Assembly: GCF_002157835.1 (NCBI RefSeq)
Contig: NZ_CP020809.1
Span: 4,216,001-4,280,000, forward strand
DNA from: Mycobacterium dioxanotrophicus
Lineage (GTDB): Bacteria > Actinomycetota > Actinomycetes > Mycobacteriales > Mycobacteriaceae
DNA: 64,000 nt
Direction of reading: 5' to 3'
Shown here: positions 8,681 through 17,720 of the stretch, one piece after another
How positions within the stretch are numbered: position 1 is the first letter of the stretch
Layout of the letters: every line of letters begins with the position of its first letter
Position numbers and translations under genes: made by a program
The notes under the pieces: generated by a model
What the model was told of the DNA's origin: nothing
What the model saw: only the letters and a program-made list of their open reading frames with translations
Database searches by the model: none

Positions 8681-11668
8681 ATGAGCCCAGACACCAGCAC
8701 CCCACAGGTCGACACTGTGACGTTGACCAGGATGGTGTCACTCGGTGCGCATCTGATGCCACTGAAGGCACAGCTAAAGAGACCGACACAGACAGGTTGG
8801 CCGTTCGCGCCCGCCTACACCGTGGACCAGATCGCAGAGCACATGCACCGCGGCGGAAACGTCGGTGTGAACCTGTCGCTGAGCCGGATGATCTGCTTGG
8901 ACGCCGAGAACACCCACGCCACGATTGCCGTGCAAAATGCGGGGCTACGTGTCACCGTCATTCCGGCAAAAGCGCAGATGAATCAACCCCACAACAAGAA
9001 GTGGGGCGGGTCGCACACCTGGCTGCGCGTCCCCGACGGCATGGACGCCGCGACCCTGCCTGCCGACGCCATGGGGATTTCGCTGCCTGGCGGTGGCCTG
9101 ATCGATGTGCTGGCCGGAACCCGCTATGCCGTCGCACCCGGATCGAAGCTTGCCGAGGCTCCGCAATACTCCTACGCCGCCGCACAAGGCGGCCCGCTGG
9201 ACCACAGCGCCTATGGCGCCGACCCTGCGTTGAATCTCGATGTGGCTCCTGCGTGGCTGTTCGATCGCAGCGTGCCCGTTCCGGCAGGACTGGAACCGCT
9301 GCACGGATGCCTGGCGCCGCGGCCGCAGACCGTTTATGACCGTGTAACTGCCGATGCCCGTTCGATCGAGCTCACTGATGCTGTCGACGCGGTCTCCTGG
9401 GAGACCTGGATCGCCGGGGATCACCGCATCACCCTGGTCGGGCAGGTCGACGGCTGCGGGTGCGACATCGCGCACTGGGCAGGGTCTGACAACGAGAAAT
9501 CCATGACGCTGCACGACCGCTGCGAAGTCGGCAACGGCGCACACGTGTGGAGCGCAACGATGATCGCCCAGCTCGGCTTGCCCGGCGACCACGTCTCGCG
9601 GCTGGAGCTTGCGGCCAAGCTGCGCGGGTGCAGTGTCGTCGAAGCCGGCCGCGCGCACGGGATCTCGATCGGAGGCAGTTCCGAGTCGCTGGCGCCAGTA
9701 CTCCCCGAACACTACGAACAACAGGCTGCCGACGCGGAACGTAGCGGTGCGCATACCCGCGCCAAGCTGCTCCGGCAAGCCGCCGAGGGCCTGCGCGAAG
9801 CGCTGGCACGTGACGGCGTCGTGCGCGAGAACAGTGACGAGATGTATACCTCGTCACCGATCGCCGGCGGCGCGCCCACTCCACCGGTGATCGAAGTGAC
9901 TCGGCCGCCGGAGGCGGCTGTCCACGCCGAGACGGCCCCCTCGCTGACCGATGGCGCTACAGCGCTAAGCCCCCGGCCGGCACCTCCCCCGATGCCTGCC
10001 TCTGTGCCACAGCCGAAACCGCGTAAGGTGCGGCGCTTTCCGGAAATCAGCGACGTCGCCGACATGCCGATACCTGGCGACGATGAGATCTACGAGTACC
10101 CGTTCCCCCGCACGCCCGAGCACGTTCCAGCGGTGCACAGCACCCGCACACAGTGGGCCGAGATGCTCCCCCCAATCGCCAACCGCAAAACGCACGAGAC
10201 AATTGAGCACGAGTGGATCTTCACCGCGACCCCAGGGTTATCTCAGGTCGCCGCGGCTGCCGATGCACGCGGGGTTGGCCGGTGGGGAATGCTGGGCGCG
10301 CTGCTGCCGCGAGTGGCGGCCAATGTCCCGCCGACTGTGCGGTTGATCCCCGCCGACGGGTCGATCCCCGCCGAGACCGGACCCACTGGAGCGGGGACCT
10401 CGATCAACCTTTACAGCGTGCTGGTCGGCCCCCCTGCCTCGGGCAAGTCGGTGACGCTGACAGCCTCCGACACGCTGGTCCCAGGGGTGATGATGGTCCC
10501 GGTCGGCACCGGTGAAGGGATCTTGAAGCTGTTCCCCCGCGCCGGCGGCGAATCGGTGGAGGCAGCCGAGGACCGATCGGCAGACGGAGAAGCTCCGCAT
10601 ATCGGCAGCGTCGGCGAGGAGCGCGCCTGCGACTCAGTGCTGCTGTCTTCTGACGAGATCGACGTGTTCGTTGCTGAGATGGGGCGCCAGGGCACCAAGG
10701 CCACCGGCCTCTACCGCCAGATGTGGATGGGTGGGGATGTCGGAAACATCACCTCCGACCGGGAACGCCACTCGATGGTTACCGCGCACACCTACCGATT
10801 CGGGATCCGCCTGGGCGCCCAGCCCGAAGCGGTCTCACCTCTGTTCAGTGAATCCGATCGCGGCACCCCGCAACGCTTTTTGTGGCTGGGCGCTCAACGG
10901 ATGCCGATGCGTGGCGGGTACTACCCCGAGAGGCTGCAGATCGCCCCGGTCTACTGGTACGGCGGTGCGCCGTCAATGCTTCCGCAGACCGGCGGTCCTC
11001 GCCCCCCGGTATGGGTGAAGCCGCCCCCGGCGGCCAAAGAGTTCATGGACGATGAACTGTGGCGCAGCGCTACTGCCAACCCGATGAGTCCCTCGGGAGG
11101 TTATGTCGCCGCTGAGGCTGTAGCGGACCGTGCCAGCGCGATCGCTGACCGGCACGCACTGCTACAGCAGCTCAAGGTCTGTGTGGTGTTGGCGGTGCTG
11201 GACGGATTAGCCCAGCCGCAGGATGTGCACTGGTACGCCGCCGAGGCGGTCATGGAGGTGCGCAGGAGAGTCATCAAAGAGCTTGTCGCCGTGGCAGATG
11301 CGGTGCGCGACGAGCAGGCCCGCAAGAGAGGCAAGGAACAAGGGATCATGCGTCGACACGCTGATGCGGCCTACGAGACCGAGTCGCGGACCCGTGGCGC
11401 TGAAGCCAACGCTGCGGTGATGAATGCTGCATTCGCGTTGACCCGGCAGCGCATTCCACTGACGATCGATGCACTTGCCGCTGAAATGGAGCACACCCCG
11501 CTGGGCAATCCGGACTTTGTAGGCGAGGCGGTTCGGTCAATGGTGTCGGCCGGTCAGATGGCTCCGACCGACGACGGTAGAACGTATGTGCTCACGTTGC
11601 GCACCGAGCCGGGGGACAACACGGTAACCCCGCTTCGTCCGGCCCCGCCGATCTCCTCGATCGGATAG
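8681..11668 (+). CDS. primase-polymerase / AAA-type replication protein
   Basis: The 995-residue protein has an N-terminal bifunctional primase/polymerase-like domain. It shows an acidic CLDAEN motif near residue 72 and a WGGSHTWLRVPDG motif near 107, like the family's sGGxHxxF. A Pro-rich linker follows (about 410-460), then a C-terminal P-loop domain with VGPPASGKS near residue 585, LLSSDEIDVF as Walker B near 650 and a PQRFLWLG segment near 730. This architecture is common in replication proteins of actinobacterial plasmids and integrative elements. ATG 8681 has AGGAG 10 bases upstream; a longer in-frame start at 8441 lacks support. Primase plus helicase function is inferred from the motifs. 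Confidence 0.75.
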   Translation: MSPDTSTPQVDTVTLTRMVSLGAHLMPLKAQLKRPTQTGWPFAPAYTVDQIAEHMHRGGNVGVNLSLSRMICLDAENTHATIAVQNAGLRVTVIPAKAQMNQPHNKKWGGSHTWLRVPDGMDAATLPADAMGISLPGGGLIDVLAGTRYAVAPGSKLAEAPQYSYAAAQGGPLDHSAYGADPALNLDVAPAWLFDRSVPVPAGLEPLHGCLAPRPQTVYDRVTADARSIELTDAVDAVSWETWIAGDHRITLVGQVDGCGCDIAHWAGSDNEKSMTLHDRCEVGNGAHVWSATMIAQLGLPGDHVSRLELAAKLRGCSVVEAGRAHGISIGGSSESLAPVLPEHYEQQAADAERSGAHTRAKLLRQAAEGLREALARDGVVRENSDEMYTSSPIAGGAPTPPVIEVTRPPEAAVHAETAPSLTDGATALSPRPAPPPMPASVPQPKPRKVRRFPEISDVADMPIPGDDEIYEYPFPRTPEHVPAVHSTRTQWAEMLPPIANRKTHETIEHEWIFTATPGLSQVAAAADARGVGRWGMLGALLPRVAANVPPTVRLIPADGSIPAETGPTGAGTSINLYSVLVGPPASGKSVTLTASDTLVPGVMMVPVGTGEGILKLFPRAGGESVEAAEDRSADGEAPHIGSVGEERACDSVLLSSDEIDVFVAEMGRQGTKATGLYRQMWMGGDVGNITSDRERHSMVTAHTYRFGIRLGAQPEAVSPLFSESDRGTPQRFLWLGAQRMPMRGGYYPERLQIAPVYWYGGAPSMLPQTGGPRPPVWVKPPPAAKEFMDDELWRSATANPMSPSGGYVAAEAVADRASAIADRHALLQQLKVCVVLAVLDGLAQPQDVHWYAAEAVMEVRRRVIKELVAVADAVRDEQARKRGKEQGIMRRHADAAYETESRTRGAEANAAVMNAAFALTRQRIPLTIDALAAEMEHTPLGNPDFVGEAVRSMVSAGQMAPTDDGRTYVLTLRTEPGDNTVTPLRPAPPISSIG

Positions 11669-11675
11669 ACGAATT

Positions 11676-11690
11676 TCTCTAAAATAGAGA
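11676..11690. promoter_or_regulatory. palindromic operator, copy 2
   Basis: TCTCTAAAATAGAGA is a palindrome with 7-base arms around a central base, placed 12 bases before GTG 11703 and just after the stop at 11668. The copy at 7800-7814 matches at 14 of 15 positions. This pattern suggests a repressor site governing the genes from 11703 onward. Confidence 0.6.
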
Positions 11691-11702
11691 TACGATGAAC
11701 GG

Positions 11703-12092
11703 GTGAACACTTCAGGATCCGTTGACCGCTTCGAGCGCCGCGTGACATTGCACCGGTTCATCGGCGCCAAGGACGCAGAGGCGGCCCGCCGCGCTTCCAC
11801 CTATGGTGTGCGCCTGTGCACTGGACCAATTCACGGGCTGGACGCTGTCATCGAAGACGCGGGCCTTGCCGGCACACGGGCCGCGATCTACCGACATCAC
11901 GGCGAACAGCCGCTGTGGTGGGTGTCGACGGATATCGTCGCAACCATCATCGCTGCGGATGAACGCAGTGCCACCGAAGCCGCGTACCTGTTGGTTTCTG
12001 TGAACGCTACAGACGCTGACGGGGACGTTTTCCGCTACGAGGTTCAGGTTCTCGGCGATACGGCCTCCCATTCCCAGCGTGCCGCTGCCTGA
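11703..12092 (+). CDS. hypothetical protein
   Basis: The 129-residue soluble protein is unrecognised. It shows a helical N-terminus (RFIGAKDAEAARRASTYG) and an alternating strand pattern later (QPLWWVSTDIVATIIAADER). GTG 11703 is the first usable start, because an ATG nine bases earlier hits a stop at once. It is preceded by the palindrome at 11676-11690 and opens a run of small genes up to 13425. Confidence 0.5.
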   Translation: MNTSGSVDRFERRVTLHRFIGAKDAEAARRASTYGVRLCTGPIHGLDAVIEDAGLAGTRAAIYRHHGEQPLWWVSTDIVATIIAADERSATEAAYLLVSVNATDADGDVFRYEVQVLGDTASHSQRAAA

Positions 12093-12211
12093 GCAGGTGT
12101 CCAGGGGAAGTCTGCACGACTGCCTGACGCATGGAGGATGAATGAATGGATTCACGCGGGTCCTGCACGCAGCCGAACGAGTACGAACACCAACAACAAG
12201 GAGAAATTGAA

Positions 12212-12460
12212 GTGTCGAAGAACATTTGGGCCACTCTCGTGTTTCTGTCGGTCGCTCTCACCTTCGCTGGCTCCAGCGTGCTGATCGGTGCCCACCTGGC
12301 GGCTCCATCGAGTCCGCCGCCGCCGGTCGGCGTCTACATCGCAGCATTCGCAAGCTCGCTGATGCTTGCAGCGCTGATCGTCGCCGCCCGGCGCTCACCA
12401 GAACGCAAGTTGAAGACTCAAGTCGACAACGCAGCGCAGCGGAAACTGGCCGAACGATAG
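12212..12460 (+). CDS. small two-helix membrane protein
   Basis: This 82-residue protein has two predicted membrane helices, roughly residues 6-26 (LVFLSVALTFAGSSVLIG) and 38-60 (YIAAFASSLMLAALIVA), followed by a basic cytoplasmic tail. GTG 12212 is preceded by AAGGAG at a suitable distance. A longer frame exists but lacks a binding site. Function unknown. Confidence 0.55.
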   Translation: MSKNIWATLVFLSVALTFAGSSVLIGAHLAAPSSPPPPVGVYIAAFASSLMLAALIVAARRSPERKLKTQVDNAAQRKLAER

Positions 12461-12539
12461 ACCGGCGAATCGTATCGGCAAAGGTATCCGCTGTCAGAGC
12501 CCACGGACACTCGAATAACCGGAAAGAGAGGAAGGCTTG

Positions 12540-12821
12540 ATGATTGGCGAAATGACGATCGCCCTAGGAATAGCGCTGATACTGGTGGGTGCACTGAACT
12601 TGCAAGCGGGCCTGTCCGGCCGTGCGCTCAGCCTCCGCGGCGGGGTCATCGTTGGAGTTCTGACGATGTGCATCGGTGCGATCAATATCGTGTTTGGCAT
12701 CGGTGGTCAAGGTCTCCACGGTGCCTGGCTCGGCGTTACGGGGGCTTTGTTGGCGTGCCAGCTATGGGTGGTGACCTCGGATGTACGCAAGTCAAACCGA
12801 ACGAACGGACTGCGCGGATAA
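12540..12821 (+). CDS. small three-helix membrane protein
   Basis: The 93-residue protein is mostly hydrophobic, with helices near residues 4-22, 34-54 and 62-78 and a short basic tail. ATG 12540 follows AGAGAGGAAGG closely. It sits between two other small genes with short gaps, so one transcript is likely. The family is not recognised. Confidence 0.55.
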   Translation: MIGEMTIALGIALILVGALNLQAGLSGRALSLRGGVIVGVLTMCIGAINIVFGIGGQGLHGAWLGVTGALLACQLWVVTSDVRKSNRTNGLRG

Positions 12822-12857
12822 GTGTCCACAGAAGGTACGCGAGACAAGGAGATTCCC

Positions 12858-13118
12858 TTGAAGCAACCTCCGCTCACGCGAGTGCACGCGTTGGCGATCA
12901 TGGATCCGCGCCATGACCTGTTGGTGGTTGACGGAGACAATCGGTTGACCGCTACGTCATCGTCGACGTTCCTCGGCGGCGCCAGCGGCCGTATCGTTCT
13001 CACGCGCGGAGACCTGCTCGATCACGGCGTGGCGCTGGCCGGCGATGGGCGCCGGTTCGCGGCGGGGAGTGGCCTGATCGTGGACCAGCTCCTCGATGCC
13101 ATCAACGACGTCCGGTGA
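12858..13118 (+). CDS. hypothetical small protein
   Basis: From TTG 12858 the product is 86 residues, with a strand-rich core (MDPRHDLLVVDGDNRLTATS) and no membrane segment. AAGGAG lies about 7 bases upstream of this TTG, which is why I prefer it over GTG 12822 (98 residues), whose extension would overlap the previous stop. Unrecognised. Confidence 0.45.
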   Translation: MKQPPLTRVHALAIMDPRHDLLVVDGDNRLTATSSSTFLGGASGRIVLTRGDLLDHGVALAGDGRRFAAGSGLIVDQLLDAINDVR

Positions 13119-13159
13119 AGGTACGAAATAGCAGAGCCGGCAAGGAGACTGAGCACATC

Positions 13160-13425
13160 ATGGAAACGGAGAATGCGGTTCCACTTGGTGGGCCGAGTTT
13201 GCGACGTACCACCAGCCGACCCTGACCGTCGGCGAGCACCACGCTCGAGGCGGACTGAGTATCAACTTCCGACGCGACCTCATCGCGCATGACGTCGCCG
13301 ACGTAGCGGGGGCATTCGCCCAGCTTCCGGAGAACTGGAAGGTTGTGGGCGAAATTCAGGAAGTAGACCCCAATTTCCATGTCGTTCGAGTGGCTCCGAC
13401 GGAAACCCCGCGGGCCGTCCGGTAA
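13160..13425 (+). pseudogene. small hypothetical gene with single-base frame break
   Basis: ATG 13160 follows AAGGAG but hits a stop after 21 codons. A second frame continues without interruption as WWAEFATYHQPTLTV, LSINFRRDLIAHDVADVAGA and PENWKVVGEIQEVDPNFHVV to a TAA at 13423. Inserting one base near 13178-13186 joins the two into an 88-residue protein. The coding character of the second frame makes a sequencing deletion or very recent mutation likely. Function unknown. Confidence 0.45.
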
Positions 13426-13483
13426 CAATAACGGTGAGCATCCGACATGCCACGCCACTCCTTAACACGTTCATCTGCGATCG

Positions 13484-14371
13484 TCACTCGTGGGGTTCCG
13501 GGATCTGTGCGGCCGCAACGGGAGCCGGCGGTGGTGTGGCAGTCGATGGCGGCGGCATCGTCATCTGGGACGCTGCGACATCCTCGTCACCAAGGCAGGT
13601 AGCTGCGAGCTCGATCGCCACCAGTTCCCGGTATTCCGGGTATGGATCGTTCAGCCGGCCCGTGTATTGCCCCGCTGCGCTCAATGAGGCCGCGGTAAGC
13701 CGGTACCGGCTTAGGTCTACACCAGCGGTGTTGAGCGCCTGCACCTGCTGCAGTGGGGCATCAGCTGATTCGTCGTCCTCATGCAAATCCGCGGCATGGT
13801 AGGCGGCCACGAACGTGTCCCAGTCCCCCAGGCCAGCTAGCCGATACAGGAACCAAACGTGGGCGACCAACGTGCTGGTGCCGGGAGGAACGGGGTCGAT
13901 GAGCGTCTGGGCGTCAGCGCGCTCCAGTGAGCCATCCTCCGCGATCGGAAGCGGCGCCAGCACCGGGCCCGCCTCGGGTGTCTGAGACATCTCACCCTCG
14001 ACCGGGTCCGGTGGCGTTGTCACGTCCTGCGTATCCACCCGCATCGGTGGGATCGGAAGGCACTTGATCTTCGAATCGGCACCGGATTCGGCCAGCTCCG
14101 CCCCCGAGAGCTTGTCGCTTCCGCCCGGCTCGAACAGATCGGCCGTCTTCGTGAGCACTACCCCTGAAATCGCAACCGGAGCGGCAGCTGGAGAGGACAC
14201 AGCAGCCACCAACACCAGCCCACCCATCACCGCACCCACAACCGTTGCCAGCCCGACGGCCAGCATCGCCAGCCGTCGGTATCGCAAACAGGCGTCACGC
14301 AACGCGCTGAGGGGTTGTCGGGTGTCCAGTGCCCGTCGCGCCAACGCGCGCAACGCAGGGGCGGTGATCAT
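13484..14371 (-). CDS. membrane-anchored hypothetical protein with large extracytoplasmic domain
   Basis: The 295-residue protein has a basic N-terminus (about 1-35) and one membrane helix at about 38-60 (LAMLAVGLATVVGAVMGGLV). A presumed external domain of about 220 residues follows, ending in a Pro-rich tail. One block (HVWFLYRLAGLGDWDTFVAA) suggests a folded module. ATG 14371 overlaps the TGA of the upstream gene as ATGA, so the two are coupled. The arrangement resembles accessory proteins of conjugation or surface complexes, but I cannot name a family. Confidence 0.5.
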   Translation of the reverse strand: MITAPALRALARRALDTRQPLSALRDACLRYRRLAMLAVGLATVVGAVMGGLVLVAAVSSPAAAPVAISGVVLTKTADLFEPGGSDKLSGAELAESGADSKIKCLPIPPMRVDTQDVTTPPDPVEGEMSQTPEAGPVLAPLPIAEDGSLERADAQTLIDPVPPGTSTLVAHVWFLYRLAGLGDWDTFVAAYHAADLHEDDESADAPLQQVQALNTAGVDLSRYRLTAASLSAAGQYTGRLNDPYPEYRELVAIELAATCLGDEDVAASQMTMPPPSTATPPPAPVAAAQIPEPHE

Positions 14372-14805
14372 GATGCGCCACTTCCCGACAGGCCTGCCCC
14401 GGGCCCAGCGGCGGGAGGAAGTCCGGGGGCGGGTGCAGGTCCAGCTGCGTGGGTGTCCGCGGGGCTGGGTTTGTCGCGGCGCGGCGCGCTGGAATCCGGG
14501 AGCACCCCGTGCTGCCACGGGTTGGTACGCACCAACGTCGAGGCCCCCGCGATCACCAGTGCGACCATCGACATCTGCACCGTGGTCTGGATCGACACGT
14601 ACACAGCCGGATCGGTCCACGGCAGCGCCGCGATGCGCACTGCGAACAGATTTCGGTCATAGTAGGCGGTGGCAAATCCGGACAGCACCAGCCACGACGA
14701 ACCACCCGGTACCGCCGCTGCCACCACCACGATCACCAGCAGTTGGCCCAGCAACGCGTAAACCGCGGTGCGTGCCAGCATCGAGGGGGTGTTCACCTGC
14801 GCCAC
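14368..14805 (-). CDS. small membrane protein
   Basis: The 145-residue product has two membrane helices, about residues 10-35 (VYALLGQLLVIVVVAAAVPG) and 72-92, and a Pro/Ala-rich cytoplasmic tail. GTG 14805 begins the frame; no strong binding site is visible. Its stop overlaps the start of the 13484-14371 gene. The two probably form a two-gene membrane complex divergent from the secreted-protein gene at 14862. Confidence 0.5.
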   Translation of the reverse strand: MAQVNTPSMLARTAVYALLGQLLVIVVVAAAVPGGSSWLVLSGFATAYYDRNLFAVRIAALPWTDPAVYVSIQTTVQMSMVALVIAGASTLVRTNPWQHGVLPDSSAPRRDKPSPADTHAAGPAPAPGLPPAAGPGAGLSGSGAS

Positions 14806-14861
14806 CGTAACGACGCGCCGCGCTCGTGGAAGGCAGTGGCGCGTGCCTAACGTTGCGCGCC

Positions 14862-15416
14862 ATGAGGCTCAAGACCGCCCTTCTGATCCCCGCCGCTGTA
14901 TCCATCGCCCTGTCAGCGGCGGTCACCGTGGCTGTCGCCGACCCCGGCAGCGAACTTCCCGAATCCGAGACCACTGACGTGCGCGTGACCCCCGCGACCG
15001 TTACCGTCACCGCTACCGTCGCTCCCGGCCAATGCGCCCCGGTGGCCGGCGGGCCACCGAACATCGCAGTGACCGATACCGCCGCGGAGCCGCAGCTTTC
15101 CGAGGGCCAAGTCGCGCCGAGCACGGCCACCGTGTCAGCCGACGGGGAGGCAGGACCCTCCGGTGCGTCCACCAGCCGCTTCGACCCCTACACCTGCGCC
15201 CCTGTCCCCGCAGCGGCCACGTCCAGCGCGACACCGGCGGCCCCCGCGCGGACGGACGCCGAAATACCCACCTACACCGCGCCGCTGGCCCCCTACCCGG
15301 GTTCCAACGGCAGCGGAGTCTCCGGTGGAGCCGATGCCGAAGCGACCTCGACGCAGGGTCCTTTAAGCGAGCCCACCACGTCCTCGACGCTGCCCGCAGC
15401 ACCGGCACCGCGATGA
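14862..15416 (+). CDS. secreted Thr/Pro/Ala-rich protein
   Basis: The 184-residue protein begins with a classical signal peptide (KTALLIPAAVSIALSAAVTV) cleaved around residue 25. The mature part is low-complexity Thr/Ala/Pro/Ser with two lone Cys residues (APGQCAPV, YTCAPV). ATG 14862 puts the signal peptide at the N-terminus. Its stop overlaps the next gene's start (ATGA at 15413), indicating co-translation. No family is recognised. Confidence 0.5.
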   Translation: MRLKTALLIPAAVSIALSAAVTVAVADPGSELPESETTDVRVTPATVTVTATVAPGQCAPVAGGPPNIAVTDTAAEPQLSEGQVAPSTATVSADGEAGPSGASTSRFDPYTCAPVPAAATSSATPAAPARTDAEIPTYTAPLAPYPGSNGSGVSGGADAEATSTQGPLSEPTTSSTLPAAPAPR

Positions 15417-15715
15417 CCGCGCTATCCCCGAAGCTGCAGCAAGCCATCGACTCAGCGGTGCATGCGGATGAGGCATGGACTCAGGCGACGTTCCCCAGCG
15501 TCGAGGCGGTAGGGATCGGGGTCGATGACCCCGACGATCCGCACGTCGCGGTCGCCGTGCACGGCGGATGCATCACCTACATCGGGATCAGTGACCCGAT
15601 GCTGCATGTCGACCTTGAAGTTCTCCAAGACGTTCTCAACGCCGCCATCTTCACGGCGTTTAGCAGCTGGACGGCTCAGGCGAGCGGCAAGGCCCCGAGA
15701 CTTATGCAGGACTGA
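15413..15715 (+). CDS. YbaB/EbfC-like small protein (tentative)
   Basis: The 100-residue protein has a helical N-terminus (SPKLQQAIDSAVHADEAW), a strand segment (DDPHVAVAVHGGCITYIGI) and a pattern SDPMLHVDLEVLQDVLNAAI. This resembles YbaB/EbfC-type proteins: beta core, then a helix beginning after D-x-E-x-L. Those bind DNA or act as accessory factors near ESX systems. The match is by pattern only. ATG 15413 overlaps the upstream stop. Confidence 0.4.
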   Translation: MTALSPKLQQAIDSAVHADEAWTQATFPSVEAVGIGVDDPDDPHVAVAVHGGCITYIGISDPMLHVDLEVLQDVLNAAIFTAFSSWTAQASGKAPRLMQD

Positions 15716-15751
15716 GACAGATCGCGGATCGGAAAGAGGAGTCCAAACACC

Positions 15752-15985
15752 GTGGCGTACACCTGGAGCCTGTCTCTGTACCCAACACACGAGCACCCCG
15801 ACCGCGGAGCATTCATCGCCGGAACCAGCGACACACTCGACGGCGCCCGTGATCACCTCGTCCATGCCCTGGTCGCCCATACCTCGATCCCTGACCAGGA
15901 GACGGTGCGTGTCGCTGTGCAGACCTGCAGCGACTGGACCGACTTCGACGAATACGCGATCACCTGTCGGATCGAAGAGAACTGA
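15752..15985 (+). CDS. hypothetical small protein
   Basis: The 77-residue acidic protein has a strand-helix-strand look (MAYTWSLSLYPTHEHPDRGA at the start, QETVRVAVQTCSDWTDFDEY later). GTG 15752 is preceded by AAAGAGGAG. It follows the YbaB-like gene by 36 bases and probably shares its transcript. Unrecognised. Confidence 0.5.
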   Translation: MAYTWSLSLYPTHEHPDRGAFIAGTSDTLDGARDHLVHALVAHTSIPDQETVRVAVQTCSDWTDFDEYAITCRIEEN

Positions 15986-16000
15986 GCCACACCAGGAAAG

Positions 16001-16139
16001 ATGCTGTTGTGTCCCGGCTGCCAACATCAGTCCGGGCGGTGAATCCGTCTACGGTGCGGCACTTCTCGGCGTTTCACGTGGCGGGTGCGAGAGCTGTGGC
16101 GCGGCCTGCTCTTGTCGGCGCTGCGCGCTACGTTCCTGA
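16001..16139 (+). pseudogene. possible tiny zinc-ribbon gene, frame-broken
   Basis: ATG 16001 reads MLLCPGCQHQSG and then stops. Shifting by one base near 16035 continues GGESVYGAALLGVS and GGCESCGAACSCRRCALRS to a TGA at 16137. Together these would form a 45-residue protein with CxxC, CxxC and CxCxxC clusters, like a zinc ribbon. A one-base insertion in the GGGCGG run would explain the break. The region is short, so chance is possible. Confidence 0.25.
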
Positions 16140-16184
16140 CCGGAGCGGGGACCGTCGCCCGCACCAGATAAGGAGACGCCGCCA

Positions 16185-17720
16185 ATGTGCCGCACCGCCA
16201 AGCGCCGCTGCCCCCACAATCCACAACGGGACCGAGAACGTCGGGCCGCGATGAAGACTTACCGTGCCGACTTGGCTTCCGCAGCAGCGCAGTTCGCAGG
16301 TCCTGGTGTGCTCTCGGTCATCGCTGCCGCACCCGCCTCCGCGCTGGCACCGATCGCCACCGATCTGGGGCTGGATCCCGCCACGGTATCCTCAGTGTCC
16401 CCGTCGACGCACGTCACCCACGACATCTCCGGAACACTGCGCGGACTGGCCGGCGCCAAAGCAGCCGACGCCGGTCACGTTCCTTCCGAACACACCCTTC
16501 AGCGGGCCGCCATCCTGAACTACGAGCACTCCCGAGGGTACGAACCGCTGCACCCGCTGTTTGTCGGCGTGATCGCACCTCCTCGCGAGCTGGACGATCT
16601 GCGGACCAGCTACGCCAAGGTGCACGAGCACACCGCCAGTGACGGTCTCGGCGTCGGCAACGCTCCCCTGACCGTCTCCGAACTCGGTACTATCGAGGCT
16701 GACCGGGCGAGGCGACGTCAAGAGATCGCCGACCTGTTCGTCGCCGAGACACGGCAAGACCGCGCCGACGCCGGTGACAGCCAACAATGGTCGGAATGGC
16801 TTGCCGCCGAGCAGAACTCGATCACCACCGCCGAGACAGTGTCAAATACCGCGCCCACCCGGAAGAAAAGCACGGGGCGACAAACTGCTCCACAGATCAG
16901 TTTCCACACCGCCGACGGCTTTGAGGAGAACATCGACCCCGCGACCGCCACCCACATAGCCGCCGCGTACACGCGACTGTCCGGGAACGACGTCGATATC
17001 CGATTCTTCGCCACCCACTCCGACGCGGTCCTGGCTCATGGCGTGCACATCGGACGGTGCGACACCCCGGCTGAGGCGATCGGCGAGGTGAACTGGAAGG
17101 CCTATCTGACGCGGGCCGACGGCGACGAACGGAAAGCCCGCGAGGCTGTGGCTACCGACATCGAGACTGTGTTCTCCAGCTCTGATGTTGCAGCGTTCGC
17201 GACCCGCGCGTCGCACCGCAGGGCATTGAAAGTCTCCGAGGCCGTCGAAACCGCGGCGCGACGCTGGGAAGAAGACACCGACGCGGCGTGGAAAGTCTTC
17301 CCGTCGAGCGGTCCGATCCGGCACCAGGTCATTCTCGACGGACTGTTGCGTCCCCGGCATCTGATTGGCGACGACCCGTTCGACCTGTACGACGGTGTCG
17401 CTACCTATTCCTCCGGAGGGGTCTATCTGCCGGAGTCGAACGTGGTCGAGGCGATGGTGACCCACGTGAAAATGCTGCACCAACACCACGATCTCCGTAT
17501 GCAGGCAGTGGCCGACGCGATCATCGATCGTGCCCGCGCCGCACGTGATCTTCCCACCGGCAGCTTCGCTGAGCGCATCGAGCGGCAGTGGCAGCTCGTG
17601 GAACTGGCGGACGCAGCCGAGCTGCTGACCGAGGGTTCGGACTACATCGAGGACGTGACACTGTTGACTGCGAACGATCCGAATCAGATGGAGTTGTTCG
17701 CACTGGCCGCCGCTGCATAG
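16185..17720 (+). CDS. hypothetical protein, mobile-element type
   Basis: The 511-residue soluble protein is unrecognised. The N-terminus (MCRTAKRRCPHNPQRDRERR) is Cys- and Arg-rich, like many actinobacterial phage and element proteins. The middle is helical (GTIEADRARRRQEIADLF), and the C-terminal 250 residues alternate helices and short strands (HRRALKVSEAVETAARRWEE). ATG 16185 follows AAGGAG at 9 bases. It is one of the longest genes in this block and stands alone between short genes. Confidence 0.55.
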   Translation: MCRTAKRRCPHNPQRDRERRAAMKTYRADLASAAAQFAGPGVLSVIAAAPASALAPIATDLGLDPATVSSVSPSTHVTHDISGTLRGLAGAKAADAGHVPSEHTLQRAAILNYEHSRGYEPLHPLFVGVIAPPRELDDLRTSYAKVHEHTASDGLGVGNAPLTVSELGTIEADRARRRQEIADLFVAETRQDRADAGDSQQWSEWLAAEQNSITTAETVSNTAPTRKKSTGRQTAPQISFHTADGFEENIDPATATHIAAAYTRLSGNDVDIRFFATHSDAVLAHGVHIGRCDTPAEAIGEVNWKAYLTRADGDERKAREAVATDIETVFSSSDVAAFATRASHRRALKVSEAVETAARRWEEDTDAAWKVFPSSGPIRHQVILDGLLRPRHLIGDDPFDLYDGVATYSSGGVYLPESNVVEAMVTHVKMLHQHHDLRMQAVADAIIDRARAARDLPTGSFAERIERQWQLVELADAAELLTEGSDYIEDVTLLTANDPNQMELFALAAAA

